Shown: one piece after another, positions 23,301 through 38,300 of the stretch
Layout of the letters: every line of letters begins with the position of its first letter
Position numbering within the stretch: position 1 is the stretch's first letter
Source: Trichobilharzia szidati
Taxonomy: Eukaryota > Platyhelminthes > Trematoda > Strigeidida > Schistosomatidae
DNA: 64,000 nt
NCBI GenBank assembly: GCA_944472155.2
Contig: OX235275.1
Location: 52,283,228 to 52,347,227 of the forward strand
Reading direction: 5' to 3'
Program-made: the position numbers and the translations under genes
The notes under the pieces: model-generated
What the model was told of the DNA's origin: nothing
The model's input: only the letters and a program-made list of their open reading frames with translations
Databases searched by the model: none

Positions 23301-26300
23301 GAGCTTGTCTTACCTGACTGAGTTTGTAGGTTTAAGTGCCACCCTAATTCCTGTTGTATTAAGCAGATGTCCCCTCCCTATATGGTAAAACTGAGACTCC
23401 TTACATTCTCTCTTATTAATGTTATCATTATTAGTTTCGCCATTATTTTTTATTTTGAACTTCTCTGATCTTTCCAATGAATTTCATAGGATTATTAGTT
23501 ATTCAACACCAACGCTGTCAAACGAAAACATGGCTTCATCAGTCAATGAAATCCAAAGCAGTTAGTTTAAGCCAGGCAGCCACGTAGGGAGGTGTAGACT
23601 TCCTGCCTACCTCGTTGGGGTTCTGGGAGTGGTAAGAACCAATGACGGTTGGAGATAATTGGTGATATGGCTCAAACTCATCATTCTCGGTGATGGCTGA
23701 CGCAGAAGCATTCACTCCTTGTGAATTAAAATACCCAATAAAACTGTATTGTGCTCCGATATTACTATTATTTTTTTGCATCATATCTCTGTTTACTGTC
23801 TCTATTTTGCGTTTCTTTTTACTTTCTTCTCTTGCTTTGTATGTTAAGTGAAGTGTAGCGACTAGAACTGCTGCACATCGGTGCAAAGTTCCACGTTGAA
23901 ACCATTCAATCAATCAGAGGAATTTTTAATCACCGACCAACATCAATAATATATCAATTGTGTAAGATAATAAACAAAAAAACAACAACAAAATATTCTA
24001 CATAGACTACTCACTTCCAACTTTTCAATAACACGTTCTTTTTCAACTAATAAACTGCGTAGATGACTAATCTCTTCATCGTATTTACGGCTGTTATTGT
24101 TACTATTATTATTATTATTATCACTATCACTGTCAACGATATTATTATTATTCTCATTACTACTATTCTCTTGTTGTTTCAATGAAAAACTCTTCTTTCT
24201 ATACTCTGGACAAATATCCTGGTGGATACGATGTTGACGTTCAAGGAGACGGATAACTTCACGCGCTTTCCATAAATACCCACGATACTTTTGTTCCATT
24301 TCAATGAAATCGCTCTCCTTCTGTGTTAATCGTGTCAACAGGTTGTTGTACGCCTCTTGTAGTTGTTCTTGTTGTTCATCTACAACATCAGTGTCCCCTT
24401 TTTTCGCCGACTGGATGACATCAGAGGCGGCTATGGATAAGGCACAATCTGTTGCTGTTGCTGTCGTCAGATGATGACGATTCTGTGCTCGTGATGTATT
24501 GCTAGTACTTGTTACAAGCATATCTGATGCTGGTGGTGACTGACAAATCAATAAATTCGACGACTCGAACGCCAATTTATCATCATCATCATCACCAATA
24601 TAATCAGCATCGTCTTCACCGACACCACCACCACCACCACTATCATCAACTCCACTCCCACCATGAATGCTACCACTTTCCATACTATACATTGATGTAC
24701 GCAGACGACTAAGTTCTTCTTGTAGATTTAACATTTGTGATTGCATTGCAGGCGATAGGATTGAACTAGAATCGAGTTGACTAGTTTTATTATGGTCGTT
24801 ATTCACAGGTGTACCATCTGAAAAGGAAATAATAATAATAAGGGAAAAAATAGAAATAATGACAGAATTTACTCAATAATAAAGGAAAAACACATCATAT
24901 GGCAAAAAACTTGGAGGATCTGAACTTCTCCAACGATATATATGTCTGATTTCCCAAAAACTGGAAGACATGCAAGTGATGAAAAGCAACAAGTTGGCAG
25001 AAGAAGCAACAAAGATAAGACTTCCTTCAGGTGAACATAGAGAAAACAGAAGTGATGATTCCTGGGCACCACCACCAACAGCGACAACAACAACTGACAA
25101 CAATCAGCATAAATGGGAGGAACCTGAAGGAAACAACCTCCTTTATCTACCCCACCTAGGAAGCATCGTTTCAACTACAGGCGGACGGAACTGATGAGGA
25201 TATCAAAGCAAGAATCGGAAAAGCAAGACAAGCTTTCACTACTCTCAAGTCTGTGTGGAGGTCAACAGCACTCAGCATGAAAAATAAGATCCGGATTTAC
25301 AACTCCAATGTGAAGTCAGTCAGTGCTACTATACGGATCAGAGACTTGCACTGTGCGTCATAAAGAGCACCTCAAACAAACTACAGACCTTCATCAACAG
25401 CTAGCTGTCTTCGCTCAATACTCAAGATCAGCAACAGAGATCTCTGGGAGCGAACCAACACAGCAGGAACCGATTGTGAAACAAATAGGCAGGAAGAAAT
25501 GGAGATGGATTGGCTAGCGATACTCTAAGGAAACCATCAAGTGACATCACTAGACAAGCCATTGCTCAAGTGGAACGCGAAAGGGAAGCGGCGAGTTGGT
25601 CGTCAGTGCGAGGGTGACATGGAGGAGGAGGTCATGTGAAGAGGAGATGAAAACGTGCGGGCAGACATGGAGCCAGGAGGAGACTCTAGCAGAGAACCGA
25701 ACGCAATGGAGACGCACGGCTGAAGTCCTACGTCCCCCCAGGAATTAAAGGAAACAATGGGAGAGGAGAATGAATACACATCAGTTCGACGAAATGATAG
25801 ATGCCCAAAGGATAGGAAAACCACTGAAAACAAGCACCAGTCGTATTCACTGTTATCCGGAGAAACAGTTTTTTATATATCATTCATACAGAATACTAAA
25901 ACCTCCCCTCTTGACGAGAACATCAATCAAAAAACTGAGAAGGTGAATGTGGACGCCTGACATATTTACAAGCTAATCAGTGGGCATACAGATCTACACC
26001 AACTAGGTAGGCGGGTATACTCTTGTTTCAAATTTATGATGTACACATGGGCTACAGAATTCAAACGGGTTGAATAGAGTATATGAACTTGTTGTAGTCA
26101 CTGGCGACCATGAGAATGTAGCTTCTCACACTGTTCCATTGTCTTGTAGATCTAGGTTCAAGTTGAAGGCTCCGTGGAGGAGAATGACCAATCAATACAA
26201 CCCTTTATGAATTCAGACAAAGCAATAAGAAGACGCAATTTGTCTATCTGAATTGTGTAATGTTGTATTTGCACACACATTTCCAACAATCTAATCACAC

Positions 26301-29300
26301 ACAGACTTGTCAAATTTCAAATTAATAAAGAGTTAAGAGGTGAGAAAATAAATTCAGGTCAAGTTAAAAGGACATATTGAAGGTGAAAATAACAATGAAG
26401 ATCACAAAACCAAATGAGAGAGGTAATAGTACATCTACCCTGGCTGGTATCAAAATAAAGTTTACCAAGGAAGGTTTAGTGTGATGACAAATTGTTACTT
26501 TGAACGCAGAATGGTGCTTTAAACTTCGTAAATTGCCAGCTAAGTCTTCCACAAACGTTAGGACACGCCCTTCCGCAAACATGTTTTATAGATAGGTTTA
26601 AAAGACGTTTCTCTATAATATAATTCGCAATAGAGGAGCTAGGTCGGCTGTTCTTACCATTAATGGGTTCTGGGGATTCAATACGCTTCCGAAGCCATTT
26701 AGGAATATACTCTGAAGCTTTATTCCTCCTGATACTGCTGATATTATGTACATAACTTGCATAGAAGCTTATTGCACAGTATTTTCTCTTTTTTCAGGAT
26801 TTTCAAATAAAATGCTTTCTAACCTGAAGCACAAACCAATAATCCCTTATGATAATTCTTCTTTGCCTCCTTTGACAAATGTAGGATATCTGGTTGAAAG
26901 CCAATTATCTAAAGTTCAGGAGTATATTTTGAGACTCCAAGACATATCTCGGGAACACTAATCTTCTGTGCTCGGATTCGTTGCCAACTAAAATCATGCG
27001 TTTTTCTCAAGTTTAGAGGCGACTAGTCGAAAATGGGTAGAAAATTTAGTGCTGCTGCATGGGAAGAGAGACACTCACAGTAATCAAGCAACTATACTTT
27101 TCTGGCTGCAGACAATTGAATAGTTTAACAATGAGTGTAATTACGTCTCATCCGATAAATACTGACTGACTGGTTTCAACATAGAACTTTGCACGGATGT
27201 TCAGCAGTTCCAGTCGCCACACTCTCTCCATGAAGCACACAAAGCAAGGGAAGAAAGTAAAAAGAAATGCAAAACAGAAACAGTAAACAGAGATATGAGA
27301 TCAGAAGAATAGTAATATCGAAGCACGATACAGTTTTATCGGGTATTATAAGTCACAAGGAGTGGATACATCTATGCTAGCCATCCCCAAGAACGATGAG
27401 TTTGAGTCATATCACCAATTGTCTACAGTCTTTACTGGTGTTTACCACCCTGAGGACCCCCTAACCAGGATGTCTACAACTTCAAGTCAGCTATATCGCC
27501 CTCCCTTTTGAAGGGAAATGATGCTTACAAAAGGTCGACTAAGCCAACAATGGTACATTCCACCTTACCTTACAGCGGTCCACAGCCAGTGGTAAGATCT
27601 TCATACAGCCGTATGTGTGACCAGTGCCAAGCAGTTGTCCCCTGGGCTCTGCGCTCACGAACTCAGGAGAAGAAATCTATTTCCACCATGAGGGCAGCCC
27701 AATTAAGTAATAAATGCCCGCATACTTTCAAAATAAAAAAGGTAGCTCTCCCTACTGTTATTCAGAGTTTCCATATCTCTGCGACAATTTCTGATTGTAC
27801 GATTGTTAAGGTAGTGTCTTAGCTTAATTAAGAAATTCATAAAGCAATTACAATATCGATCTTGATACTGTATGAATTCCCATCCTGGCGATTATACAAT
27901 CCTTACTGTTTTAGAATAATTCTGGATACCAAATAGAATTAGTATCAAGTAAAGACACTACATCAATAATTCCACTAGGAAGACAGGAAAGCAATTCAAC
28001 CCAAACAAACAATTCAGACTGGTGTCAAGTTGGATAACTATTCTGACGACATGGTCACCAACCAGTGGGGTTCACAAGGTCGGATGTTATGATAAATACT
28101 CGCCAGTGACACTGATTGGCGGTGGAACTGAAAATCTCGAAATAGCATACACATAGAGTTGAAGGATCTCTGAATCCCCCCCCACCAGTGGCTGAATGAT
28201 CAACGAGCTCCCCTCATTACCTGGAAGTCCTGGGCTCGATACTCAGTTGGGTAATGCATTGGCGAGTATCCTTCCGAAGAGGTCCAAAGCGGGGTGAAGC
28301 GTCTACCTGGAAGTCCCTGGATTTTAATGGTTCTCAAACTGATTGCGATTCAAAACGAAACTATAAGCCAATTTCTGTCAAATGTAGAACGACGCTGAGC
28401 AGTATATTTTCCTTATCGATATATATATATATATATATATACATATATTGGCCGCTAATAATCCTGAAAATGTGGGAAGTTCGGGCGCGTGACTAGTCAA
28501 CACTACTCCGTAAAAAAACAAACACAATTACACTGCTACTGAAACTTCAAAGTCCCACCGGGATCTCGAAAAGACCTCAATTTTGACCAGAAATGATGCT
28601 GACAGCTGAAAGCCTTCAGAAAGTCAGTCAGCCGATGCCTTCTCTCTGTGACAGCAAAAGTAAGTGTACAGGGATATATATATAGAAGTGTCAGCAGGAC
28701 ATTTCAAGCAGACTTACAAGGCAGCTTAGATTCCACTAGTAATGAGAAGACACTGTAGAGAAGTGTTCGAGATCTGTGAAAGCGGATCGAACAGATGTAA
28801 GTGAACTATCCTAACTGTTAACTGCCGATTACCTCTAACCATCTAATATCGTCAAATCAACGTGCACCGTGATGACGAGCTACCTAGATGGTTGGAAGCA
28901 ATCGGCAATTGCGAACCCGAATAGCTCAGTGGTAAAGTCTCTGACTGCAGTATTCACTGAGTGACGCGGGCTTGAATCTCAGAGTTCCTTCGAGGTGGTT
29001 TCAGATACGCCTTGCTGACCGGTGAGTGCCAACTAGCACGAAACCTAGGTCAGGAAAGGCTTCCTGTCGACTGCATCCAACCATCTAATATCATTAAATC
29101 AATGTGTACTGCGATGCAGGGCTACCTACAATCGTGGCCACATTGCAAATACCTGACTGATCGAATTCAGTCTGCACCAAACAAAGGACTAGACAAGTCA
29201 CACTAGTTACTCACTAGTGTCCAATCAAAAACTTAAGAGTTAATCAGCAATCTACCGCAATCAACCAGACAACAATTGAAATCACACTGACGGTATGGCT

Positions 29301-32300
29301 GTCATATCGTCACCCAACAGCAACCAAAGATGTCATCATACAACAGGAACCAACCACCTTCAAGATCATCATCAGAACAAGACTCAACTCAATCAAAAGG
29401 TAGGAAAGCTGCAATTATACAGTGGTGCACACACACACACGCAAACAGACAAACAAACAACGCATATTCAGTGGAGAAGAAGAAGGAGGCGGGATTCTAC
29501 AGACAAAATTAGACCAACACATAGCAAAAGCAAGAGATTTTATCAATTTCACTCACTACAAAGGCATTACTAAAAGACGATAGACGCATGAAATTCTAAA
29601 AAAGATTACGGATTTCATTCACAAATATTTGCGGTAAAAATAAAAAACTTCTAAGATATACACATACCAAGAGCTGATCAGCTGAGATATATTTCTTAGC
29701 TGTCTATTTTTTTCCGAAAAAGTCACCAGCTCAAATTTAGTTCGATAAGTAAGTTTCTTTTGTTAAACAAAAGTCAAAAATATTTTAAAAATACATATAT
29801 ATATATATACTTCAGAATATTACACACTTACAATTCGATAATTGTGCACATGATTGAAGACCTTCACAACACGATCGAAGACGGGTTAGTTCTGAGAAGA
29901 TACACTGAAGAGAAAAAAAAAGGAAGAGAAAGAGATATGTGGAGGGGAATAACATGTGGGAAATTCTTTATTTTTCTGATTGGTTGGCGGATTTCATCAT
30001 GAGCGCTGGCACCAGTTAGAGAACCATTGGAAAACCAGATACGAGTACTGGACAGCTGGCGGTTTCGTCAGCCTAGTTTGAAACTCTTCATCAGTACTTA
30101 CCCACACTACGGGGCTCGAACCCAGGACCTTCTGGTTACAAGGCTAGATCGTAGACTACTAAGCCACTGGAACCCAATCCAATGGCCAGCCAGTGCATGA
30201 ATTCTAACTTGTGCCGATTCATGACATGGCGCGACCACTTCGCAATGTCTTCTTCGTCGATGAGTTCCTGCCTCACCTTCAACCTGCTGTACCCTTTGTT
30301 TTTCTAACGACCATTTTACTCATTAATAAAAGACAGAAATATAAGGGAGGAAGAATAGTAACATGGAAAAACATGAGGGTATAATGAATCCCGGGAGAAA
30401 ACAAAGAGTGGATATATCTGTGCAAGTGAGAACAATTCTAAGCAATATCAGTGATAGCCTCACCGTCCAGATGGCCATTTCACTCGTTCGGCACCAAGCT
30501 CGTCTGCAGTGTACGCGGTTCGACTCAGCTCATAGAGTCGAATCACTTCAAACTGTGTGGACTGCAAATGCCTTACCAATTTGCAAATTGTGAATTTGAC
30601 CTGAAACCTATCTATATGACATTTTCTGAGCACTGTTCAATAATTTTGAAGCCTCTCTGTCAACTGACATCATGTCATCACAATAACTAAACCTTCCTTG
30701 GTGAACTTTGCTTTGATACCGTACCACTAGCCAGGGTAGATGTACTATTACCTCTCTTATTTAGTTTAGTGATCTTCATTGTTATTTTGACCTTAAATAT
30801 GACGACCTTCTAACTTGACCTAAGTCTCTCTTTTCATTCCATGATTGTTTCAAGTATTGATTGGCAGGAATTTGATTGATTGGCCACAGGATTTTATGAT
30901 GAGTTGACATCGGTTTGAGAACGATTGGAAATTCTGTAGGAATATATATATGTATATATATTCCTATGACAAGACCATATATGATCAGATTGCTCGAAAT
31001 GTGTGGCAATTCAGACAAATTACGTCTATCTTCTGTCTGTCTGTCTGTTTCCGACATAGAACTTTGCACCGATGTGCAGCAGTTCAAGTCGCCACAATCT
31101 ATGTAGCACACAAAGCAAGAGAAGAAAGTAGGAGAAATGCATAATAGAGACAGTAAACAGAGGTGTGAGACAAAGGAATAGTAATAACGAAGAACAATAT
31201 AGTTTCATTGGAAATCATAAGTCACAAGGAGTGGTTGCATTTGCGCCAGCCATCACAGGGAACGATTTTGAGCCATATCACCAATTGTCTCCAGCCTTCA
31301 TTGGTTTTTACCGTCCTGAGGACCCCAACCAGTAAGTCTACACCTTCCTACGTGGATAGCCTAAACCAACTGTTGTGGATTTCATTGACTGGTGAAGCCA
31401 TGTCTTGGTTTGACCACCACTGGCTAGCTCTTTACCAGCCTGATCCTATGTCAGCTAACATCGCCCATTGTCGAGGAAGTCAGTCGATGACTATGCATAC
31501 GTAACACATGTCCTAACCATCTCAGTCGATGTAGCTTCACAGCCTCGTCTATTGATTTCCCCTCCAAATCACCTACCACTCGAGCAATGTCTAACCTCAA
31601 TATTGCTCACCTTATTATACCACCACTTCAAACGGGAGATAGAACGCAGGCACCTATGATCAAAGACAGCTAGCTAGGCTTTTCATGTCCTCCACTCGTT
31701 ACCCCTTCTTATATCGCTTTGTCTAAAAGATCATCGCTTCAAAATGCAAGTATAAACAGCTGTTTGCTTTATGTAACAAAAACTGTTTCGAGATGATAGA
31801 TAACTATGTTGAATCACTTGAGAATGAGTGTAGAGCTTCAAGAGAGTTTAACAGTCGACTAATCGAATAAATAAATAAACAAACACAGATTGTTGATGTT
31901 ATCTCAAGAAAAAAGTATTAAAAACATTGAATGTTTAAAATTGATTTTAAATGCAAATCATGATGTCAATGACCATGGGGGTAACACCCACATAGCACAT
32001 AATGAATGTCAGGTCATCATGACAATTTTCATAAAAAGTGAGTAATGATAAGCACATTTTTAAACGAAAAGCCCGCCTTTTTTGTAAACTGTTTATTTCG
32101 CTCACCATTTTGTGTCGATAAATAAGAAAAAAGAAAACATATGCGAAAGAGCTTGAAGACATATTGATTTTAACTGATTAAAAAATGCCCATTAAAGTTT
32201 TTTTCAAAAGAATGGATACTGAACAAAGAGTACTCTTTTCGATAACCCCTTCATCATCAGGCTCTACGGTTATATACACACATTATAGTGAATGAATGAA

Positions 32301-35300
32301 TTAGTGTTATGAACAACATTAATGTCGTTTAAATAACATCGAATCAATAACATTGATAGAATACAGCTCAATAGCATCAACATAAAATAAGCTGAATGTC
32401 AGAAAAATTAGGATAGATAATATTATGAATTCATGAATTTATAGTCTCTACTGAAGACCAAGGCGGTAATAGGGACTAGACTTTTTTCTTTTGAACACAG
32501 AGCACAGGTTGTTTGAGGTGAATTGCAATAGCCTCTACTGTCTGGAGCATGCGGTGCTTCGATGATGATCTTGGCAATTTATTAGGCAACCGGTAGACGA
32601 TGACGGAGAAGAATTCTTCCACGCTAGCTGGCTTTGTGGCAGGCCGGTTTGCACCAGATGGTCTAATATCGAACTGTTAATGGTTTTAACGACACCTTTA
32701 CTTAGCCATAGTGGGAGATGTTCACTAGCGAGCACGAAAAATCAAGTTCCTAGAGCAACGGCCAATATAACTCGCTCCATCACAAGCAGCGCAGCTGAAC
32801 TGGTAGATACAATTTAAAGTGGCTAGTATAGGTACTTCTAGCAGCATCGGTCGTATAGAGAATAAGACGTGTAGTTCGCCAGCATTAAAAGTTCTTTGAA
32901 TCGATTTTCTTAATTTCCTCGTAATTCTCTCACTTGGTATATCACCCTTGAGTTGTAGTCGTATATAAAGTGGCTTCTTGTTTACAGATAGTGAGTAGTC
33001 CTTTTCCGCTATTGACTTTACTAAATCAAATAAAAGACTCAACTCACTACTCAGTTACCTAGAACAATAGGGTCTTTCATGTATCAGGCGTGTGTGTTTG
33101 TGTGTGACGGATAGAAAAACTCCGAAATGTGAATATAAATCTCCTGTTCATCTGTGACTACAGGAGAGATGTTCCTTAAGTTCTAAATAGAAGTCGTGAT
33201 TGGTGATAAGGTTTACCACATTACAGGCATAAAGCAGATACTCATCGATGACATAGGTTGACAGTGATGCAATACAATACATCGTGGAATTGACAGAAGT
33301 TAGAAGTGCGTTATTATTCCCTCGGATCCCACCCAAGCAGCACGTCTCTTTTTCGCATCCTGTCCTTTGTAGACTTTCTTAGCTGGCTCAACAATTGCCC
33401 ACAAGTTCTCATCTCCTCCAGACACCATCTCCTCTATATCATCCACGTATCAATACCTAACACGTCATTTCCTATTTGGGCTCCATTCGAGAGACTTCAC
33501 GGCACGCATGTTTTCACTCAACAGTCTCCTCCCCCACCCCCCCCAGCGTATATCCAATTTACCTCCATTTCGTTTGATATGTTTGTTGAGCGATAGCTAC
33601 TTGATTAATATTAGATGGTTAGAGGCAATCGGTCACAGGAAGCCTTCGACACCACTTAGGTTTCGTGCTAGTTGGCACTCACCAGTCAGTCAGCAAGGTG
33701 TATCTGCAACCCTGAAGGAATTCATGTCGCTTCTGAGATTCGAACCCGCGTCACCCAGTGAATACTGCAGTCAAAGACGCTACCACTGAGCTATTCGGGC
33801 TCGCTAATGAACTCTCCTGTAAGACTTTACTGGATACTTTGATTGAACGCTAGTAACTAGGGTGATGTGTTTAGTCCTTTCTTTGGTGCAGACTGAATTC
33901 TATCTATCACATTTGCAATGTGGTCACCATTCTGGGTAACTCACCATCATGGTGCACATTGATTTGATGATATTAGATGGTTCGAGGCAATCGGCAATCG
34001 CGAGCCTGAATAGCTCAGTGGTAACGTTTCTGACTGCAGCACTGGGTGACGCGAGTTCGAATCTCAGAAGGGACATGATTCCCTTCAAGGTTGCAGATAC
34101 GCCTTCCTGACTGGTGAGTGTCAAATAGCACGAAACCTACGTCAAGCAAGGCTTCCTGCTGATTGCCTCCAGCCATCTAATATCATCAAATCAATGTGCA
34201 CCATGATGGCGAACCATCTAGAATGACGGCCACATTGAAAACCTGACTGATAGAATTCAGTCTGCACCAAACAAAGGACTAGACACATCACACTAGTTAC
34301 TCACTAGTGTCCAATCAAAGTAGCCTCTTGGTTGATTCGGTGACAGAGTTCCTCAGTGTACATCCCTTCTAGCTGACTAAATGATCTACAGCTGTTAATA
34401 AAAGTCTGAAGTAGCTCGTGGGAAATACCTTTGGTGATGCGCCACCCCCACCACCACTACCCAAGTCCCTGAATCACATATGAAAGACTAACTGACTTGA
34501 CATTAGAGTTGAAAATACGATTCTTGTCCCTTAAAGTGATTAAATGAATGTCTGTCCTGCTGTCGATCTCCTCATCTGTACAGTCTGTCGTTCAAAGTAT
34601 GATGCGCCTGGGTCAGGTAAACGATGGTTTCTTGTTGTTATTGCTGATTATCAGGTGTCAGTTATAACTTTTCTATGTTCACTTGAAGCCCTGTGATTCG
34701 CTGCCTGCTTCTTCTGCCAACTTGCAGTTTTCCACTTGTAGTTCTTTGGGTTTCTGTGACATTAGATGAAAACTATCCATAAAGCAGCCAAGGTGTTCTA
34801 GAGTCATTTTTGTTGGTTCAAACGTATATATATACCAGTATTCGCGCTCTCCACGGTTTTTTGCATAACCCATGCAACCCATGCACTAACCCTTACAAAC
34901 CAAACTATATAAAATTAATCTGATGCTCGCTAGTGACTTGCTACAGGATGGAGTTTCTTGGAGAGAGTTCTAGTGAGAATTCGTGACCAGTGAGGTCCAT
35001 CCAGATGTCGTATGTGAGGACGGATGTCCCACCAACGACACTGGTTGGGGTAGCGTTAAATCACGAATTGGTAGAAGTTGGAATTCATGCGGTGGCCATT
35101 GAATCGGGTCCCAGTGGCTGAATGGTATACGAGCTTGCCTTGTAACCGGAAGGGTGGGTGCGTACTGCTGATGTTTCCCAAACATGGCGGATGAAACAGC
35201 TGTCCAGTACTCCATGGTGGGCTTTCAATGGTTCTCTAACTGATATCATTCCTTGATCAACTCGTAAAAACATAACTAACCCTTACAAACCAAACTATAG

Positions 35301-38300
35301 AAAAAAACTCAATAATTACTAAAACAATAGTAGAAACCTACCTCTTTTTCACGATTTGTCGCTATCAATTCTTGTCTAATCTTATTCAACTCTTGTTCAG
35401 CTAATTCTGCTCGTCTGATAGCTTCACTAGCCTCCAGCTGGGCATCTTCAGCTTGCAAACGTTGTGCTTTCACTTGAGAACGAATCTTCCCACCCAATCG
35501 AGTTTCTTGTTCTAATTCAGCCAATCGTTGCATACACACTTGATTATCGGTTTCTAGCTGGGAACAACGTGCACGCAGGCTGACTGCCTCATCAGCATGT
35601 TTACGTAATTGTTCAATTGTAGCTGATAGGCGGAGAGCATTCGACGCCTCTTCACGAGCTATATCTAATTCATCTTTTAAATGGACACTTTCTTCAGCTT
35701 TAGCAGCAAGGATGGAACACTGTGACAAAAAAAATAGAATCAAAAATAAACACAGAGGATATAAGTATAAAACTTGGGCACTGTGGTAGAGCATAACTCC
35801 ATTATGGATAAGATTTTATTTTGATAAAATTACACAGTCTGTTATAGAGTAATATTGACTGATGACGTTTCGAGCACAAACTATTGACACTCATAATCAT
35901 ATTAGGGCAATACTCACACAACTTTCTTGCTTCATTTATATACACGAGTGAAACTGATTAGACATTTGAATAAAATCAGTATAGGATAATGTACATTCAG
36001 AAATAATAATATGAGTGTTATCAATCAAGTACAATCAGATGGGAAATAAGACGAGTGTTTTTATAGTCAAAATAAGTAACTTGTTAGAATGTTGTGATGT
36101 GCTTGAATTCAAATAGAATTTTGAGATTATTTATTATCCTCTTCTGATTTGACTGACTGGTGGTAATAATATATTCCATATCTCTGGTATTTGCACTGAG
36201 TCATTTCTGTTGCATGTGCTGGTTGTAGACTCGATGAACAAGGACTCAGTAATCAATCTGTCTCGCGCTCCACCTGACTAGATTACTTTTTAGAATTTTG
36301 ACTCTGTCCCACCACCCTATTGTGTGGTTGTGTGTCAATGGATGCAGTGCAATCGTTGAGCTTTTTTCTAAATTACTTATCTTCTCGGGGTTAACCATTC
36401 CTTCCTTAGCTAAGTTCTTATGTTCCTACAATCTGATGACCTCCGATCTACTAGTTGACATAACTCACAGTCATTGCAGGGTATTTTGTAAATTATATTA
36501 TTTTGTTTAGTTGAGTCAACCTACAGGGTCCTTCAACCTACAAAGCTTGTCCAACCTGAGTGAGTTTGTAGGTTTAAATGCCACCCTAATTCCTGCTTTA
36601 TTGAGAATCTTACGTAGGGAGTGTCTCAGATGTCCCCTCCTTATATGGTATAGCAGTAGATGACCTTTATTCTCTCTTATTTATTTTATCATTACTAGTT
36701 CCACAATTATTTTTATTTCACTTTTGGCCTCTACTGATCTTCCTAGTGAATTTTATAGGAGTTATTTTATTCCAATTTCTAATCGACCCCACACATGTAT
36801 ATAAATGAAGCAAGAAAGTTGTGTGAGTATTGCCTTAATATGATTATGAGTGTCAATAGTTTGTGCTCGAAACGTCATCAGTCAATATTACTCCATAACA
36901 GACTGTGTAATTTTATCAAAATAAAATCTTATCCATAATGGAGTTATAAACACAGAGGAATTTAGAATTATGCCTGTAATCACTGCACTGATATCTACGT
37001 AGGTGGTTAGTTGTGTTAGGAACTCACATTCACCACCTACGGCTAAGGTTTAGGCTCGACTCCCGACTGATGTGCTCTTAAAACACCAGCAATAGCCAGT
37101 AGAAGGCTGAAAAAGATGGAGGATAGGGCTAGTGTCATGTTAGCGACCCAATCTTGTCAAGTGAAACACCACCACCGTTTGATGATCATTTAGCCACCGG
37201 GACAAAATCCATTCACCAACCCCCCCCCCCACCAGATCAATGAAGGAATTTCGTGATTTAATTTAGAAATCAATCAACTTCCTGAAAAACCAACACTAGA
37301 AAATTAATCCAATCCCCACCAGTAATTGACTACAGGGTGATGCTGCCCAAAGTTCTGGTGCGACTTTGTAACCACATGGGGGTGTGTGAGGACAGATATC
37401 TTCGGTTTTTATTTGTCGGCAGTAGTGCTATACATCGCAAACAAGGTGGAAGATAGAGTCGAATCCCGTAACCTGAAAGTCATGGGTTCAATCCCCCAAA
37501 GGGGAGTCATAGGTGCCCAGTACTCGCCGGTAGTTTTTAAAGGTGTTCTAACTGAAAACTTTAAGCCGTAAGTTCCAGTCAGAAGACAGTGAACGAAAAA
37601 AATATATATCCATCGATATCTAATACTACTAATATTCATTTCACGATAATGCTATAGGAAGTTAATTAGTGGATACTGAGACAAGTCTCTGTATTATGAC
37701 TATATGGCTTAAAGTGATTGGGTGAAAGGTTTACACTAGCTCCACCTATTTCGATAGGAGTAGTTAGTTGGGTTGAGCCCAGTTACCTGGGACGGATTAT
37801 TTATGTGTTGGGCTTTGATCCATCACGAATCATACTATTCAACTTCCAACGCTGCAGTAAGTGACAGAAGGATTCCAGCTTGGGGCTCACTGGCTAAACT
37901 TCACGTACTTAAGCCAATGACCTCCATTTTCACCTTTATGGACAATGAGACAAAACGATTTTAGGCATAAAAGCTTGGTCACAGAGAATTTTCTTGAATA
38001 CAGGGTTCAATGTTTGTCAGGTGCAACAACAAAAACAGTAATAACACTAACTGCGAGGTGTTTCTATGAAAGTGAATTAGCGGTTATCACTGCCCATCTG
38101 CCCACAACATGAAAGCTGATTTGTCCTTGGGATACCCAAAAACGAGGGAGCACTAGTCTTGCGTAACCGCAGAGTTTAAGGGGAAAGTTATTTAGACCAG
38201 TCAGACACGGCCTAGTTGAAATAGCTTTCAATATTGCATCCATAAGAAGATCTTACCGCTGGCTATGGATCACTCCAAAACAGGTAAGGATGTAAGATTC

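Noticed and set aside
24509..24712. His-rich plus-strand open frame
   Set aside because: Antisense shadow of the CAT/ATC trinucleotide repeats of Hook exon g.
29295..29573. possible nested gene with ATG, Ser/Gln-rich start and a GTAGG donor-like site near 29400
   Set aside because: No recognisable domain, no supported acceptor or downstream exon, simple-repeat composition. Left as unassigned intron.
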